From Calothrix membranacea FACHB-236 (GTDB lineage: Bacteria > Cyanobacteriota > Cyanobacteriia > Cyanobacteriales > Nostocaceae), in NCBI RefSeq assembly GCF_014696315.1, contig NZ_JACJPX010000034.1:26776-90775 (forward strand): a DNA stretch of 64,000 nucleotides, read 5' to 3'. The translations under genes and the position numbers were made by a program. How positions within the stretch are numbered: position 1 is the first letter of the stretch; every line of letters begins with the position of its first letter. The notes under the pieces were generated by a model. That model ran no database searches, was not told where the DNA came from, and worked only from the letters and a program-made list of their open reading frames with translations. Shown here in pieces: positions 41,473-51,085 of the stretch.

Positions 41473-44400
41473 ATGAAACAAGAGATAATCAAAGTCAATC
41501 AGAGTTTAGGTGAAAGTCCAAAATTTGGCCCGTTTACAGGCAGACAATTTGTAATTTTTGCAGGTGTATTCTGTGTAGTTTTTGGACTTTTGAGCCTACT
41601 TTTAGGATTAGATATTTTCTGGGGCTTAGGCTTGGCATTCTGGGCAAGTTTTTCAATCGCCCTACTTTCAGGAGATAAACCATATCTTTATTGGTCTAAG
41701 ATTTACCCAATTATTCCCAGATGGACAAGGGGATATGCTACTTACACTCAGGCACAGCACAAGAAAAAAGTTGGAACCAGAAAAGTCAAATTGACTCGTT
41801 CATCTCAACCAAAAACTCTCAATCCATTTGAAGATTGGTTGGATTTAACTACGATAGTCAGACTCAAAAAAGATTCCTACGTTATTGGAGCTTATTTACT
41901 TAGTAAAAAGCATTTGACTGAGAGTAGTAATACTCTGCAATTAATCTTTGGTTATTCCTGCACGGGAATTCATCCTCTATTCAACTCTGCACAAGAGATA
42001 GAAGCAATTGCCAAAGCTTTTGAAAGTGGCTGTAAAGAAATACCACAAAGAGAAAAAATCACGTTTAGATGGAGTTCTTTTTGTGATGATAGCGATAGTG
42101 CAGAATATTTGATGCAGCGCCTGAATAATCCAGCTTCTCTAGAGTGCGAATTCCTAGACTGGGGAAGACTTGCCCGCACACAAAAGCTCACTAAAGAAAA
42201 AGCCCGGAAGAATATCAAACTCAATATTTACTGGTCATTTACTATAGCTTCTGAAGCTTTAGAAACCTCAGACCCAGTAGATAAGTTTTTAGTGAAATTG
42301 GCTAACTTCTTACAACGCAGATTTACAGATTCTGGCGTTAATCAATTAACCCAGAAAAGATTAACGCAAATATTAACGAAAGCCCTAGAAGCCTCATTAA
42401 GATACCAGCAGATTCTTGCAGAGATGGGGTTAAATCCTCAACCAAAAACAGATTTTGATTTATGGCAAGAGCTGTGTAAAAATATTGGAGCTAAAGAAGT
42501 CATTATTCCACACACTTTGGTATTTGATGAGCAAGGTGTCAGAGAAGAAATTGATGAAAAGGCTTTGTTTGATAAACCAATCGAAATCATCAATCAGCCT
42601 CATCTAACTTCCATCATCCTCAATAATGGTGTGCCGTTCGCAGATAAACGCTGGATTTGTTTACCACATGGTGATGAGAAGAAGTATGTCGGGGTAATGG
42701 TATTGAGCCGCAAACCAGAAATCTTTGCTTCTACCAAACATCAAATTCGTTTCCTGTGGGATTTATTTTCGCGTCACAACATTTTTGATGTGGAAATCAT
42801 CACAGAATTCTCCCCAGCTGACCGAGGAATTACCCGTGCTGCCCAACAAATGATTACTAAACGCTCCAGGGCGTTAGATTTAAATGTGCAGCAGAAAAAA
42901 TCCATTGATGTTTCTGCCCAAATTAATGTAGAAAGGTCGGTGGAAGCACAACGACAACTGTATACAGGAGATGTGCCACTCAATTTGAGCTTGGTGGTGC
43001 TGGTTTATCGAGATACGGCAGAGGAAATAGATGATGCTTGCAGACTGATTTCTGGTTATATCTCCCAACCGACAGAACTGACCCGTGAAGTAGAATATGC
43101 TTGGTTAATCTGGTTGCAGACTTTATTAATCAGGCTGGAACCAATTTTGATGCGCCCTTACAATCGGCGGCAAACTTTCTTTGCTAGTGAAATTCTGGGA
43201 CTGACCAATATAGTGCAGAATAGTCCCGCAGATATGCAAGGGTTTGAGTTGATTGCAGATGAAGGAGATTCGCCAGTCAAAATTGACCTTTCAAAAACCA
43301 AAAATATTTTGATTTTGGGTACAACCGGCTCGGGTAAGTCTGTTTTAGTCTCATCCATCATTGCCGAGTGCCAAGCTCAGGATATGAGCGTTTTGATGAT
43401 TGACTTACCCAATGATGATGGTACAGGTACGTTTGGCGATTACACGCCCTATCACAACGGCTTTTACTTTGATATCTCCAAGGAGTCCAATAATTTGGTG
43501 CAACCTTTGGACTTATCAAAAATCCCTGTAGACCAAAGAGAGGAACGAGCTAAGGCGCACAGAAATGATGTGAACTTGATTGTTCTGCAATTAGTCTTGG
43601 GTTCGCAGACTTTTGACGGCTTCTTGTCGCAAACAATCGAGTCTTTGATTCCATTGGGGACAAAAGCTTTTTACGATGATCATGATATTCAAAGACGCTT
43701 TGCACTTGCTAAGTCAGGGGGATTGGGTTCTGCGGCTTGGGAGAATACCCCAACGCTAGCAGATATGGAACATTTCTTTGACAAGGAGCATATCAGCCTG
43801 GGATATGAAGATGAGAATGTAGAGCGAGCGCTTAATTATATCCGGCTGCGCTTTCAATATTGGAAAAATAGCAGTATCGGCAATGCCATCTGCCGTCCCT
43901 CAACTTTTGATACTGATGCTAAGTTAATTACTTTTGCGCTGACGAATTTGCAATCAAGTAAGGATGCAGAGGTGTTTGGGATGTCTGCATATATCGCTGC
44001 ATCTCGCCAATCGCTCTCAGCACCGAATAGCGCATTCTTCATGGATGAAAGCAGTGTGCTGTTGCGGTTCGCTGCTTTATCGCGGTTGGTAGGCCGTAAA
44101 TGTGCCACAGCCCGAAAATCTGGTTGTCGAGTTATGCTGGCAGGACAAGATATTCTGTCGATTGCTAATTCAGAAGCCGGTGAGCAGATTTTGCAAAATA
44201 TGCCCTGTCGTTTGATTGGGCGGATAGTACCTGGGGCTGCTAAGAGTTTTTCTGAGCATTTGGGAATTCCTCAAGACATTATTGATAAAAATGAAAGCTT
44301 TCGCCCCAATATTAAGCAGTTATATACGCTCTGGCTGTTGGATTACAACAACAAATATATTCGCTGTCGTTACTATCCTTCTTACTCAATGTTGGCGTTG

Positions 44401-44529
44401 GTGGCAAACAGTCGGGAGGAGCAAGCAGCCCGTGACCGATTTAAAGCTATGTATGCAGATAAATTTCAATGGGTTGCGGAGTTTTCTAAATATTACGTGG
44501 ATTGCATTAAACAGGGTAAGCCTCTATGA
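41473..44529 (+). CDS. VirB4-type conjugation ATPase with fused VirB3-like N-terminus
   Basis: The protein is 1018 residues from the ATG giving MKQEIIKVNQSL. Residues about 25-75 form two membrane helices (FVIFAGVFCVVFGLLSLLLG, IFWGLGLAFWASFSIALL), as in VirB3, so this is a B3-B4 fusion or an N-terminally anchored VirB4. Walker A is LILGTTGSGKSVLVSS near residue 615. Walker B is SAFFMDESSVLL near 852, followed by RKSGCRVMLAGQDI. VirB4 is the universal T4SS energiser and drives pilus assembly and DNA transfer. The stop overlaps the next gene by 4 nt. The length exceeds the usual 800, with long insertions in the N-domain. Confidence 0.85.
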   Translation: MKQEIIKVNQSLGESPKFGPFTGRQFVIFAGVFCVVFGLLSLLLGLDIFWGLGLAFWASFSIALLSGDKPYLYWSKIYPIIPRWTRGYATYTQAQHKKKVGTRKVKLTRSSQPKTLNPFEDWLDLTTIVRLKKDSYVIGAYLLSKKHLTESSNTLQLIFGYSCTGIHPLFNSAQEIEAIAKAFESGCKEIPQREKITFRWSSFCDDSDSAEYLMQRLNNPASLECEFLDWGRLARTQKLTKEKARKNIKLNIYWSFTIASEALETSDPVDKFLVKLANFLQRRFTDSGVNQLTQKRLTQILTKALEASLRYQQILAEMGLNPQPKTDFDLWQELCKNIGAKEVIIPHTLVFDEQGVREEIDEKALFDKPIEIINQPHLTSIILNNGVPFADKRWICLPHGDEKKYVGVMVLSRKPEIFASTKHQIRFLWDLFSRHNIFDVEIITEFSPADRGITRAAQQMITKRSRALDLNVQQKKSIDVSAQINVERSVEAQRQLYTGDVPLNLSLVVLVYRDTAEEIDDACRLISGYISQPTELTREVEYAWLIWLQTLLIRLEPILMRPYNRRQTFFASEILGLTNIVQNSPADMQGFELIADEGDSPVKIDLSKTKNILILGTTGSGKSVLVSSIIAECQAQDMSVLMIDLPNDDGTGTFGDYTPYHNGFYFDISKESNNLVQPLDLSKIPVDQREERAKAHRNDVNLIVLQLVLGSQTFDGFLSQTIESLIPLGTKAFYDDHDIQRRFALAKSGGLGSAAWENTPTLADMEHFFDKEHISLGYEDENVERALNYIRLRFQYWKNSSIGNAICRPSTFDTDAKLITFALTNLQSSKDAEVFGMSAYIAASRQSLSAPNSAFFMDESSVLLRFAALSRLVGRKCATARKSGCRVMLAGQDILSIANSEAGEQILQNMPCRLIGRIVPGAAKSFSEHLGIPQDIIDKNESFRPNIKQLYTLWLLDYNNKYIRCRYYPSYSMLALVANSREEQAARDRFKAMYADKFQWVAEFSKYYVDCIKQGKPL

Positions 44530-45083
44530 AAAAGTTAGAAATCGTTACTGGATTAGCACAATATAAAGTGTTGCTGGCAATTTTAGGAGTGTTAGCAGCA
44601 TGGGCATCTTTTGAAGGGTGGAAATGGAATCAGGCACAACATGAGAAATATATTGCTCAGAAAGAAGAAGCTTGTCAGCAAGCCATAGAAACGGCTAGTA
44701 ATGATGTTCAAAGTGACCGATTTCTCAAATCTGTTTATTATGCAGGTTTAATGAATAAAAAATCTAGATTTCAATTAAAGCAACCAGGTATAAATACTGA
44801 ATTTCAAGCGAATAAAGATTATATTTTAATGCATTCTCAGCCAGCATCTCTAATACCAGAATCCCCACGATATGAGGGAAGTTTATTTGCAAGGCTTTCT
44901 AAACAAACTGATAACAAACCTCCTGCACCATTGATAGTAACTGGTAAGAAATTAGTGGGAAAACAAGCAGAAGTAATATCTGCTTGCTCGCCTAAATCTT
45001 TTACAGTCTCAAGAGAGAACTTATATGAAATCACTCAACCAATTGACGTTACCCCTTATCTGCCGCCGTTTAGCAGTTTTTAG
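44526..45083 (+). CDS. Single-pass membrane protein of the transfer operon
   Basis: A 185-residue protein with an N-terminal helix at residues 14-32 (VLLAILGVLAAWASFEG), then a polar periplasmic-type domain with two Cys (EEACQQAIETASND; VISACSPKSF). It overlaps the VirB4-like gene by 4 nt and the next gene by 59 bp. It occupies the place of a small inner-membrane T4SS subunit, and no family was recognised. The C-terminal 20 residues are encoded in the overlap. Confidence 0.6.
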   Translation: MKKLEIVTGLAQYKVLLAILGVLAAWASFEGWKWNQAQHEKYIAQKEEACQQAIETASNDVQSDRFLKSVYYAGLMNKKSRFQLKQPGINTEFQANKDYILMHSQPASLIPESPRYEGSLFARLSKQTDNKPPAPLIVTGKKLVGKQAEVISACSPKSFTVSRENLYEITQPIDVTPYLPPFSSF

Positions 45084-45783
45084 CAGCTTAATTATTCTAT
45101 TTCTCCTATTTTCAGCTTTACCAGCTAGGGCTGGAGCATCTTTTCTTAATCAACTTCAGCAGGTTCTTGTAAGCCTAAAAACCTCTATTGAACAGTACAA
45201 ACAAGAATTCAGCCAGCAGTGGCAAGAATTAAATGCAGATTTAAACGAAGCTATCAGTTCTACAGTTGGAGATTTAGGAATACCTGACCCTTTAAAGGCT
45301 GGTAAAAAAATTAAGGTAATTATTCAAGAGCAAGAGACAGATTTAGTGCAAACTGATTCACAAACCCAAGGTGATAATGCCCAAAGAAACTGGCATCAAT
45401 CTTATAGTTATGGGCTGGCTGAATCGGTTTTGGGTAGAGAAGGACAGAAAACTCAAGCCCAAGAGGGTGAAATGTCTAATCAGGCTTTGGCAACTTCATC
45501 TAATAACGCAGATGAAGTCCAAAATGATGTGATTACTCAAGACATTTTAAAAAAGATGGCAGTGCAGAATCTGCAAACAACACTTATTACTAAATCGATT
45601 CATAGCGAAACCCAAAAACAAACTAGAGCTTTATCAGCCGCAAACATTAATCTGAGTGATATTTCCAGTAGGTTAGATGAACAAGCAAGACAAGAACAAG
45701 CTAATAGTAATTCCAGTGCTAAACAAATTATAGGTGCGGCAGCTTTTGCTGATAGTTTCTGGGGTAAGCAAGATGCTAAATAA
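45025..45783 (+). CDS. VirB5-like exported subunit
   Basis: A 252-residue protein with a signal peptide (residues 1-37, cleavage near ARAGA). A mostly helical, Gln-rich mature part follows (FLNQLQQVLVSLKTSIEQYK; KKMAVQNLQTTLITKSIHSE; SSRLDEQARQEQANSNSSAK). This helical coiled structure and the gene order (between VirB4- and VirB6-like) fit the VirB5/TrbJ minor pilin group. Sequence identity to the family is not evident by eye. It overlaps the upstream gene by 59 bp and the downstream one by 11 bp. Confidence 0.55.
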   Translation: MKSLNQLTLPLICRRLAVFSSLIILFLLFSALPARAGASFLNQLQQVLVSLKTSIEQYKQEFSQQWQELNADLNEAISSTVGDLGIPDPLKAGKKIKVIIQEQETDLVQTDSQTQGDNAQRNWHQSYSYGLAESVLGREGQKTQAQEGEMSNQALATSSNNADEVQNDVITQDILKKMAVQNLQTTLITKSIHSETQKQTRALSAANINLSDISSRLDEQARQEQANSNSSAKQIIGAAAFADSFWGKQDAK

Positions 45784-46822
45784 TCTGACGTTCTGGTACT
45801 TACTAGATGTAACTGGACATACTAATGCTGAAGATATCGTTGATGGTGCTATTAATGGCTCACGATTAGTTGTATCTTCATTTACTCAAGATTGGCAAGA
45901 TTTAGCTAATGGACAGAGTGAAATATATAAAGCAGTAGTCACTATCTCTGCCTTATGTGGTGTTGTATTTGTTTCTTTTTGGTCAGTAGGTTGGTATTCA
46001 CGCATGATGCAAGAAGGATGGAGCCATGATGTTTTAAATGAGATGGTATATCCATTATTGGTGTGTTGGATGCTGACAATTAATAATGGACAGTTACTTG
46101 CTAGTACTTCTTTAATGTTTCGGAATACAGCTATTAATTTAAATGATAAGGTGCTAAGTATTACGCGCAACGGTATTAGTTTAAGAGATGCAATTCGCAC
46201 TACCAATATGAATCAGGCTTTTGCGCTTTCAGCCCAAGCCCAAATGCAAGAGTGTGAAAAAAAGCCTACCAGTGGCAAGGATAATCAAGGAAACCCAATA
46301 AATCCGCGAGAGATTTGTCAAAAAGAGAAGGCGGATCAGGTGACAAAGCAAGCTCAAGACTATCGAGATAAATATGGATTACCTGCTTATTCAAATAGCT
46401 GGAATCCATTAGATATTGCTGGTCAAACTATCAATTCAATGGTGCAAGCTTTATCATGGATTATCTTTAGCGGGTTACAAGCAGCGTTTCAGTATGTTGT
46501 GCAGGTAGCATTTTTATTGAATGCTTATATTGCGCCTATCTTTCTTGTGCTTTCGCTGTTTCCTTTTGGCAATAAACCTATCTATGCTTGGGTTGCAGGC
46601 TGGCTGGCACTTACTTTAGTACTGATGTCATATTCAATTATTTGTGGGATTGCTGCTAGCTCAATTGTGAATGCAGATAGTAATAATCCTTTGTTTTTAC
46701 AATTGATAGAAGCGATTTTATCTCCAATTTTAGCAATAGCAATAGGTGCTGGTGGAGGGATGGCAGTTTTCTCTGCTTTCTCTAGTAGTGGTAGGTTAAT
46801 CTCAGGGAGGGTATTCAGATGA
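45773..46822 (+). CDS. VirB6/TrbL-like polytopic membrane protein
   Basis: A 349-residue protein from the ATG giving MLNNLTFWYLLDVT, with a GGGGTAAG ribosome site upstream. Hydrophobic segments are at about residues 60-80 (VVTISALCGVVFVSFWSVGW), 95-115 (NEMVYPLLVCWMLTINNGQL), 225-245 (ALSWIIFSGLQAAFQYVVQV), 245-270 (AFLLNAYIAPIFLVLSLFPF), 275-300 (YAWVAGWLALTLVLMSYSII) and 310-340 (LIEAILSPILAIAIGAGGGM). A large polar loop lies at 130-220. This is the architecture of VirB6/TrbL, the inner-membrane channel component. It overlaps the next gene as ATGA. Confidence 0.7.
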   Translation: MLNNLTFWYLLDVTGHTNAEDIVDGAINGSRLVVSSFTQDWQDLANGQSEIYKAVVTISALCGVVFVSFWSVGWYSRMMQEGWSHDVLNEMVYPLLVCWMLTINNGQLLASTSLMFRNTAINLNDKVLSITRNGISLRDAIRTTNMNQAFALSAQAQMQECEKKPTSGKDNQGNPINPREICQKEKADQVTKQAQDYRDKYGLPAYSNSWNPLDIAGQTINSMVQALSWIIFSGLQAAFQYVVQVAFLLNAYIAPIFLVLSLFPFGNKPIYAWVAGWLALTLVLMSYSIICGIAASSIVNADSNNPLFLQLIEAILSPILAIAIGAGGGMAVFSAFSSSGRLISGRVFR

Positions 46823-47535
46823 GATTACTGGATAAGAAAGAGATTAATTTTACTCCTTTGGTATCTATAGGACAAACTGTTATTTTAATATTTTTATTTT
46901 TAATTACTCTGGCTAATTCTAGTAGATTAGGAAAGATTTCTAATAGCAAGCCGACTTTGGTTGAACTGCAAGATGGAACTTCTATTAGGGCAGTTGCGAT
47001 GGGAGAAAAAGACCGCACTGACCAAGCTATTATGGATTTTGTAGGTCGGACTATGATGAATTTGATGAGTTGGAATGCTCTCCCTAAATCATCAGACGAA
47101 AATCTCGACCCCAGGAATTTAAAAATTGACCCTGGTATCCAGATATCTGATAAAAAAGTTACTACAAATACTTGGAATGCAGGATTTGCATTATCAGAAG
47201 ATTTTCGGGCTAGTTTCTTACGAGAAATAGCAGCTTTAACGCCATCTGATGTATTTAATGGGGAGACACAATCAGCCCTAGTAGTGCGTTATCTTGCGCC
47301 TCCGCAAAAGTTATCTCCTGGGCAATGGCGTATAGATATGGTTGCCAATTTGGTGGTTTTTAAAGGTAAAGACCAGTCAGGTAAAGGAATTTCTTTTAAT
47401 AAAACTATTTTTGTGAGAGCTGTAGATACGCCACCTTTACCGAATAATCCTTCAACACAACAGTTAGCCGCTTATAACGCCAGAATTGCAGGAATGGAAA
47501 TTTATCGCATCCAAGACGTAGATTTGGGCAGGTGA
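46819..47535 (+). CDS. VirB8/TraE-like inner-membrane assembly protein
   Basis: A 238-residue bitopic protein with a short cytoplasmic N-terminus (MRLLDKKEINFTP), a membrane helix at about 15-35 (VSIGQTVILIFLFLITLANS) and a periplasmic domain. The latter has DGTSIRAVAMGEKDRTDQAI with DFVGRTMMNLMSW near residue 75, and strands such as YLAPPQKLSPGQWRIDMVAN. The layout and the NTF2-like periplasmic part match VirB8/TraE. It sits in the usual place before VirB10/VirB9-like genes. The assignment rests on topology and position. Confidence 0.65.
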   Translation: MRLLDKKEINFTPLVSIGQTVILIFLFLITLANSSRLGKISNSKPTLVELQDGTSIRAVAMGEKDRTDQAIMDFVGRTMMNLMSWNALPKSSDENLDPRNLKIDPGIQISDKKVTTNTWNAGFALSEDFRASFLREIAALTPSDVFNGETQSALVVRYLAPPQKLSPGQWRIDMVANLVVFKGKDQSGKGISFNKTIFVRAVDTPPLPNNPSTQQLAAYNARIAGMEIYRIQDVDLGR

Positions 47536-47539
47536 TGTT

Positions 47540-49069
47540 ATGTCAAGTCAGGTTATTGAAAATTCAAATTCTTCTACTACTAAAGAATCTCACAATCGTA
47601 GCCAAGAATTTGCTCAGATGAATGGTGCAGAGATTGAAAAAAACTCATCATCATCGATAGAAGTAACCCTCTCTGAGGAACCAAAGGAACCAGAAGAAGT
47701 TGTGACAACTCGCCCGATAGCGGGACATCCTTTGTTGAAAGGCTTGACAGTTTCTGGTGGAGTTTTGCTATTAGTTCTGATTTTTTGGGGGATGATTGGC
47801 ACATTGACAGGAGCTTTAAATGAGAAGGGCAATAATCAAACCCAACAAAGTGCAAAAACTAGTCAAGACATGAAACAAGACAAGGAGGAGGAGGAGGACG
47901 GAAATCTCAAAACAGCAATGGCTATTACTACCCAAAAAGGTGAATTGCAATCTATTAGTAAAAAAGATAATGGGGATGTATCACCTACGCCATCACCGAC
48001 AACTACCCCGACAGCTACTGTTACTGTTAAGACTCAGCCAAGAATAACGCGATCGCCAACAATTTATCAAGCACCGCCACCACCTATTCCAGTTAGCAGG
48101 CCTAGTACAAGCTATCAAGCTACTCCCCAACCTCCAGTTAGACAGCTTGCTTCTGTAACTACCCCTGCGCCACAACCTAAACCCGTAAAATCTAATGTTG
48201 GCAATACCAACCCATTACCTTCAGTTAAAACCACGCCCAAAGACCCGATGCAGGAATGGTTAGCAGTAGCCAATATCGGCAATTATGCTTCTAGTGATTC
48301 TGGGAGTGGAGAATCAAACAATGAGATAGCAGATTTAAAAAATGCAGGCGTGGAAGGAGGTACAGGAGTTAGACCAGTCAGTGCTTCTACCAACCAAGAA
48401 GTCCCTCAGTCACCACAGACTAACTATGATGGCAAACGGGTATTGGTTGGGACTCGTGCCCCCGGGACAATGGAAACTCCTATAGCTTGGGTGGGTAGTG
48501 GCGTAAGTAATCAGCAGCAAGCACAGAATTGTTTGATTAAACTATCAGAACCTCTCAAAGCTTTTGATGGTAAAGAAGTATTACCCAAGGGGTCTTATGT
48601 TGTTGCTATCCTCAATCCAACTAACTCAGAAATAGCTCAGATGACAGCAGTTTCTGCACTTATTAATAGTGGTGGTCAGACACAAGAAAGACAACTGCCA
48701 GCAAATTCTATTTTGATATTAGGTAAAAACGGCAATTTACTAAAGGCCGAATCTCGTAAAGGTGGCAGTAATTTAGGGAATTCGCTCATGGCATCTCTAC
48801 TAGGAGGTTTATCTAAGGCTACTGAAATTCAAAATCGAGCTAATTCTGAAACAACAATTAGCTCATTAGGTACGACTACTACGACTACAAGTAATGGTGA
48901 GAAAGATTTAGTAGCTGGTTTTGCTCAAGGAAGTATTAATGAGATTTTGTCGAGGATGAAAAACTCCAATGAGCAGCAATTACAAAGGCTACAGCAGCAA
49001 CAACAAGTGTTTGTCATTGAAGCAGGTAAGCAAGTACAAGTTTTCGTGAATCAATCTATTTTGATATGA
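47540..49069 (+). CDS. VirB10/TrbI-like envelope-spanning protein
   Basis: A 509-residue protein with a polar N-terminus, a single membrane helix at about 75-95 ([20 protein letters not shown]), a long Pro/Thr-rich linker (about 150-240; [20 protein letters not shown]) that can span the periplasm, and a C-terminal beta domain ([49 protein letters not shown]). This is the VirB10 plan, a sensor linking inner- and outer-membrane parts of the channel. A Gln-rich stretch lies near the end. It overlaps the next gene by 4 nt. Confidence 0.75.
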   Translation: MSSQVIENSNSSTTKESHNRSQEFAQMNGAEIEKNSSSSIEVTLSEEPKEPEEVVTTRPIAGHPLLKGLTVSGGVLLLVLIFWGMIGTLTGALNEKGNNQTQQSAKTSQDMKQDKEEEEDGNLKTAMAITTQKGELQSISKKDNGDVSPTPSPTTTPTATVTVKTQPRITRSPTIYQAPPPPIPVSRPSTSYQATPQPPVRQLASVTTPAPQPKPVKSNVGNTNPLPSVKTTPKDPMQEWLAVANIGNYASSDSGSGESNNEIADLKNAGVEGGTGVRPVSASTNQEVPQSPQTNYDGKRVLVGTRAPGTMETPIAWVGSGVSNQQQAQNCLIKLSEPLKAFDGKEVLPKGSYVVAILNPTNSEIAQMTAVSALINSGGQTQERQLPANSILILGKNGNLLKAESRKGGSNLGNSLMASLLGGLSKATEIQNRANSETTISSLGTTTTTTSNGEKDLVAGFAQGSINEILSRMKNSNEQQLQRLQQQQQVFVIEAGKQVQVFVNQSILI

Positions 49070-49887
49070 AACGTTTAAGCTTATTACTGATAACTACTTT
49101 ATTTATCAGTGCTACACCTGGCATATCTTTAGCATTACCGCCAGCTAGAAATGTATATTCACAAGATGCTCAAGGGCACAACTCCAATGGAATTGATTTA
49201 AAAGTTTGGAGTGGTTACGGGCTAAGTATCAACTTTATCTCTACAGGTGAAACTATTAAGCAAGTTTGGCTAGGAGACCCTTCCCATTTTGCTCTTAGTT
49301 CTAATGGTAATTTATGTCAGCGTGGTGCATCAAATAATGAAAATTGTGGGACTGGAGGGGCTACAGTTTTATTCTTGAGGCAGATTAAACCGATTGATTT
49401 TCCTTCTCTAACTTCTTCTGTTGATGGCAGTACTGTGATGACCGTGATTACTAATAGTTCTCTTGGTCAAAAACAGTACCAATTTAAGTTAATTCCGGCT
49501 AAAGGTAAGCCAGAGTACACAAGTCTCATTATCAAACCTGATTCTGATAGACCAAAGCCTCTATTAGTTGAAAAGCCAAACAACAGGAATTTTAATACTC
49601 CCACTAATACTGCAAATCGAAATTCTGCTCAAACAAACAAATTTTCAAATAATAATTCTCCAGTTTTAAATGCTTCATCATTAAGAAATGATGCCAATTC
49701 TATTGCTGTTGGTTTAGCTGTTGCAGTTGGTAACGGCACAATTAAACCTAAGTCAGGAGAATGGCGGAAAGCACAAGATACTATTCGCTTACTGAGGAAA
49801 GGTAAACCAAGAGTAGAAGCTATCAGATTATCAGGTATTCCCCAAAACCTCTTTAATCAATTAATTCAATGGGGGCAAAGGCAGTGA
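49066..49887 (+). CDS. VirB9/TrbG-like exported protein
   Basis: A 273-residue protein with a signal peptide (cleavage near ISLALP). A beta-rich N-domain follows ([67 protein letters not shown]), typical of VirB9/TrbG/TraK. The C-terminal third is Asn-rich then helical ([28 protein letters not shown]), unlike the classical C-domain. With VirB10 it would form the outer-membrane core complex. In canonical operons virB9 precedes virB10; the order is inverted here. Confidence 0.65.
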   Translation: MKRLSLLLITTLFISATPGISLALPPARNVYSQDAQGHNSNGIDLKVWSGYGLSINFISTGETIKQVWLGDPSHFALSSNGNLCQRGASNNENCGTGGATVLFLRQIKPIDFPSLTSSVDGSTVMTVITNSSLGQKQYQFKLIPAKGKPEYTSLIIKPDSDRPKPLLVEKPNNRNFNTPTNTANRNSAQTNKFSNNNSPVLNASSLRNDANSIAVGLAVAVGNGTIKPKSGEWRKAQDTIRLLRKGKPRVEAIRLSGIPQNLFNQLIQWGQRQ

Positions 49888-51083
49888 TTTTAAATAAGGT
49901 TGTTCTCTCAACAATTTCTGCTTCTTTAGTTGCTATTTCACTATTGGAATTACCAAGTGTAGCAATTGCAGAAATTCCAACATTTAGTCATACTTCAGGT
50001 AAATATCAATTAAAGTCTCCTGATTGGACAAAGATAAACTGGAGTAGCTTAGATCCAGTTCAGCAGCCAGGATACATCAATGTTTCATCAGATATAGCTG
50101 CTAAATTAGGCTATAATCCTTCCCGTTCTTGGTCAGCCGGACAGAATATTGATTCTGTGATTATGTTAGGTGATGTGGATGAAGCTTTTGCACAAAGTCA
50201 ATTTACTTTGAAACTGATAGCTGACATAACCTCAAATCAGATTGATTCTTTAAGATTACAAGATTTTGGTTTGATGAAGTGGCAGACTATCGGTTCATTA
50301 GCTCAAGCAATTCCCAATTTGAACAATATTAATGTTAGTCAAATTAAACCTATTCAAGACTTGCTTCAGAAGTCAGGTATTTCTCCCAATGGTACAATTT
50401 CACAAATTTTACATAACTATCCAAAAGCAAGTAATCTTCCAATCGGTAATTTAGATTTAAGTAAGTATCCGTTAAGTTCAATTCCTCAATTAACAGAAAC
50501 AAGGATTAACAAATTTCTCAACTGGCAGCAAAGTTTTATTAATCAAGTTCCTGGGTTAAATAAAGTACCTTTTGATAAAATGCCCCAACCAATTAATTCT
50601 GGGTTGGATGTAGTTGGTATTGCTTCTGTGGTTTTAGGTAAATCTGAACGTGGAGATTCTAGGGTAAGAGAAAATTACTTTGTATCAGGTAAGGTAACTC
50701 GTTCTAATCAAACTGTTGCCGTTGCTTGTGGGGTGGGTCAAGAATGCCCTTACTTGGAATTGGGGGATGTGGTAGGGCAACAAGGCAACCTCTACGGTAA
50801 GCGTTGGGCTTCTGGTTCCTCACAAAAGGTAGACGGTGGTTTTGGCATATTGCAACGTGTCAATAGTGGTAAAGAACCTACAGGTCGCCTTGTCTACGGT
50901 TCTGGTTTCAAAGTCGTCCTTACAGGTGTTAATGAATCTACTGGGACTGCCAACTTTGGTTTATTCTTTCGTATTTGCGTTAACTTCTTTGGAACTGGTA
51001 AATCTTGCACTCCCTACTTTATCGGCCCAGTTCCTTGGATTCCTGTTAAAGAGAATGATTTAGTCATTCTAGGTAGGGGGTAA
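49869..51083 (+). CDS. Exported protein of the transfer operon, unknown
   Basis: A 404-residue protein with a signal peptide ([18 protein letters not shown], cleavage near AIAEI). The helical middle part has repeated Leu/Ile/Asn turns ([38 protein letters not shown]). A C-terminal beta part has a Cys pair ([19 protein letters not shown]) and [18 protein letters not shown]. It lies between the VirB9-like gene and the coupling protein gene, overlapping the former by 19 bp. It may be a surface or periplasmic component such as an adhesin or cell-wall opener for thick filament walls. No family was recognised. Confidence 0.6.
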   Translation: MGAKAVILNKVVLSTISASLVAISLLELPSVAIAEIPTFSHTSGKYQLKSPDWTKINWSSLDPVQQPGYINVSSDIAAKLGYNPSRSWSAGQNIDSVIMLGDVDEAFAQSQFTLKLIADITSNQIDSLRLQDFGLMKWQTIGSLAQAIPNLNNINVSQIKPIQDLLQKSGISPNGTISQILHNYPKASNLPIGNLDLSKYPLSSIPQLTETRINKFLNWQQSFINQVPGLNKVPFDKMPQPINSGLDVVGIASVVLGKSERGDSRVRENYFVSGKVTRSNQTVAVACGVGQECPYLELGDVVGQQGNLYGKRWASGSSQKVDGGFGILQRVNSGKEPTGRLVYGSGFKVVLTGVNESTGTANFGLFFRICVNFFGTGKSCTPYFIGPVPWIPVKENDLVILGRG

Positions 51084-51085
51084 GA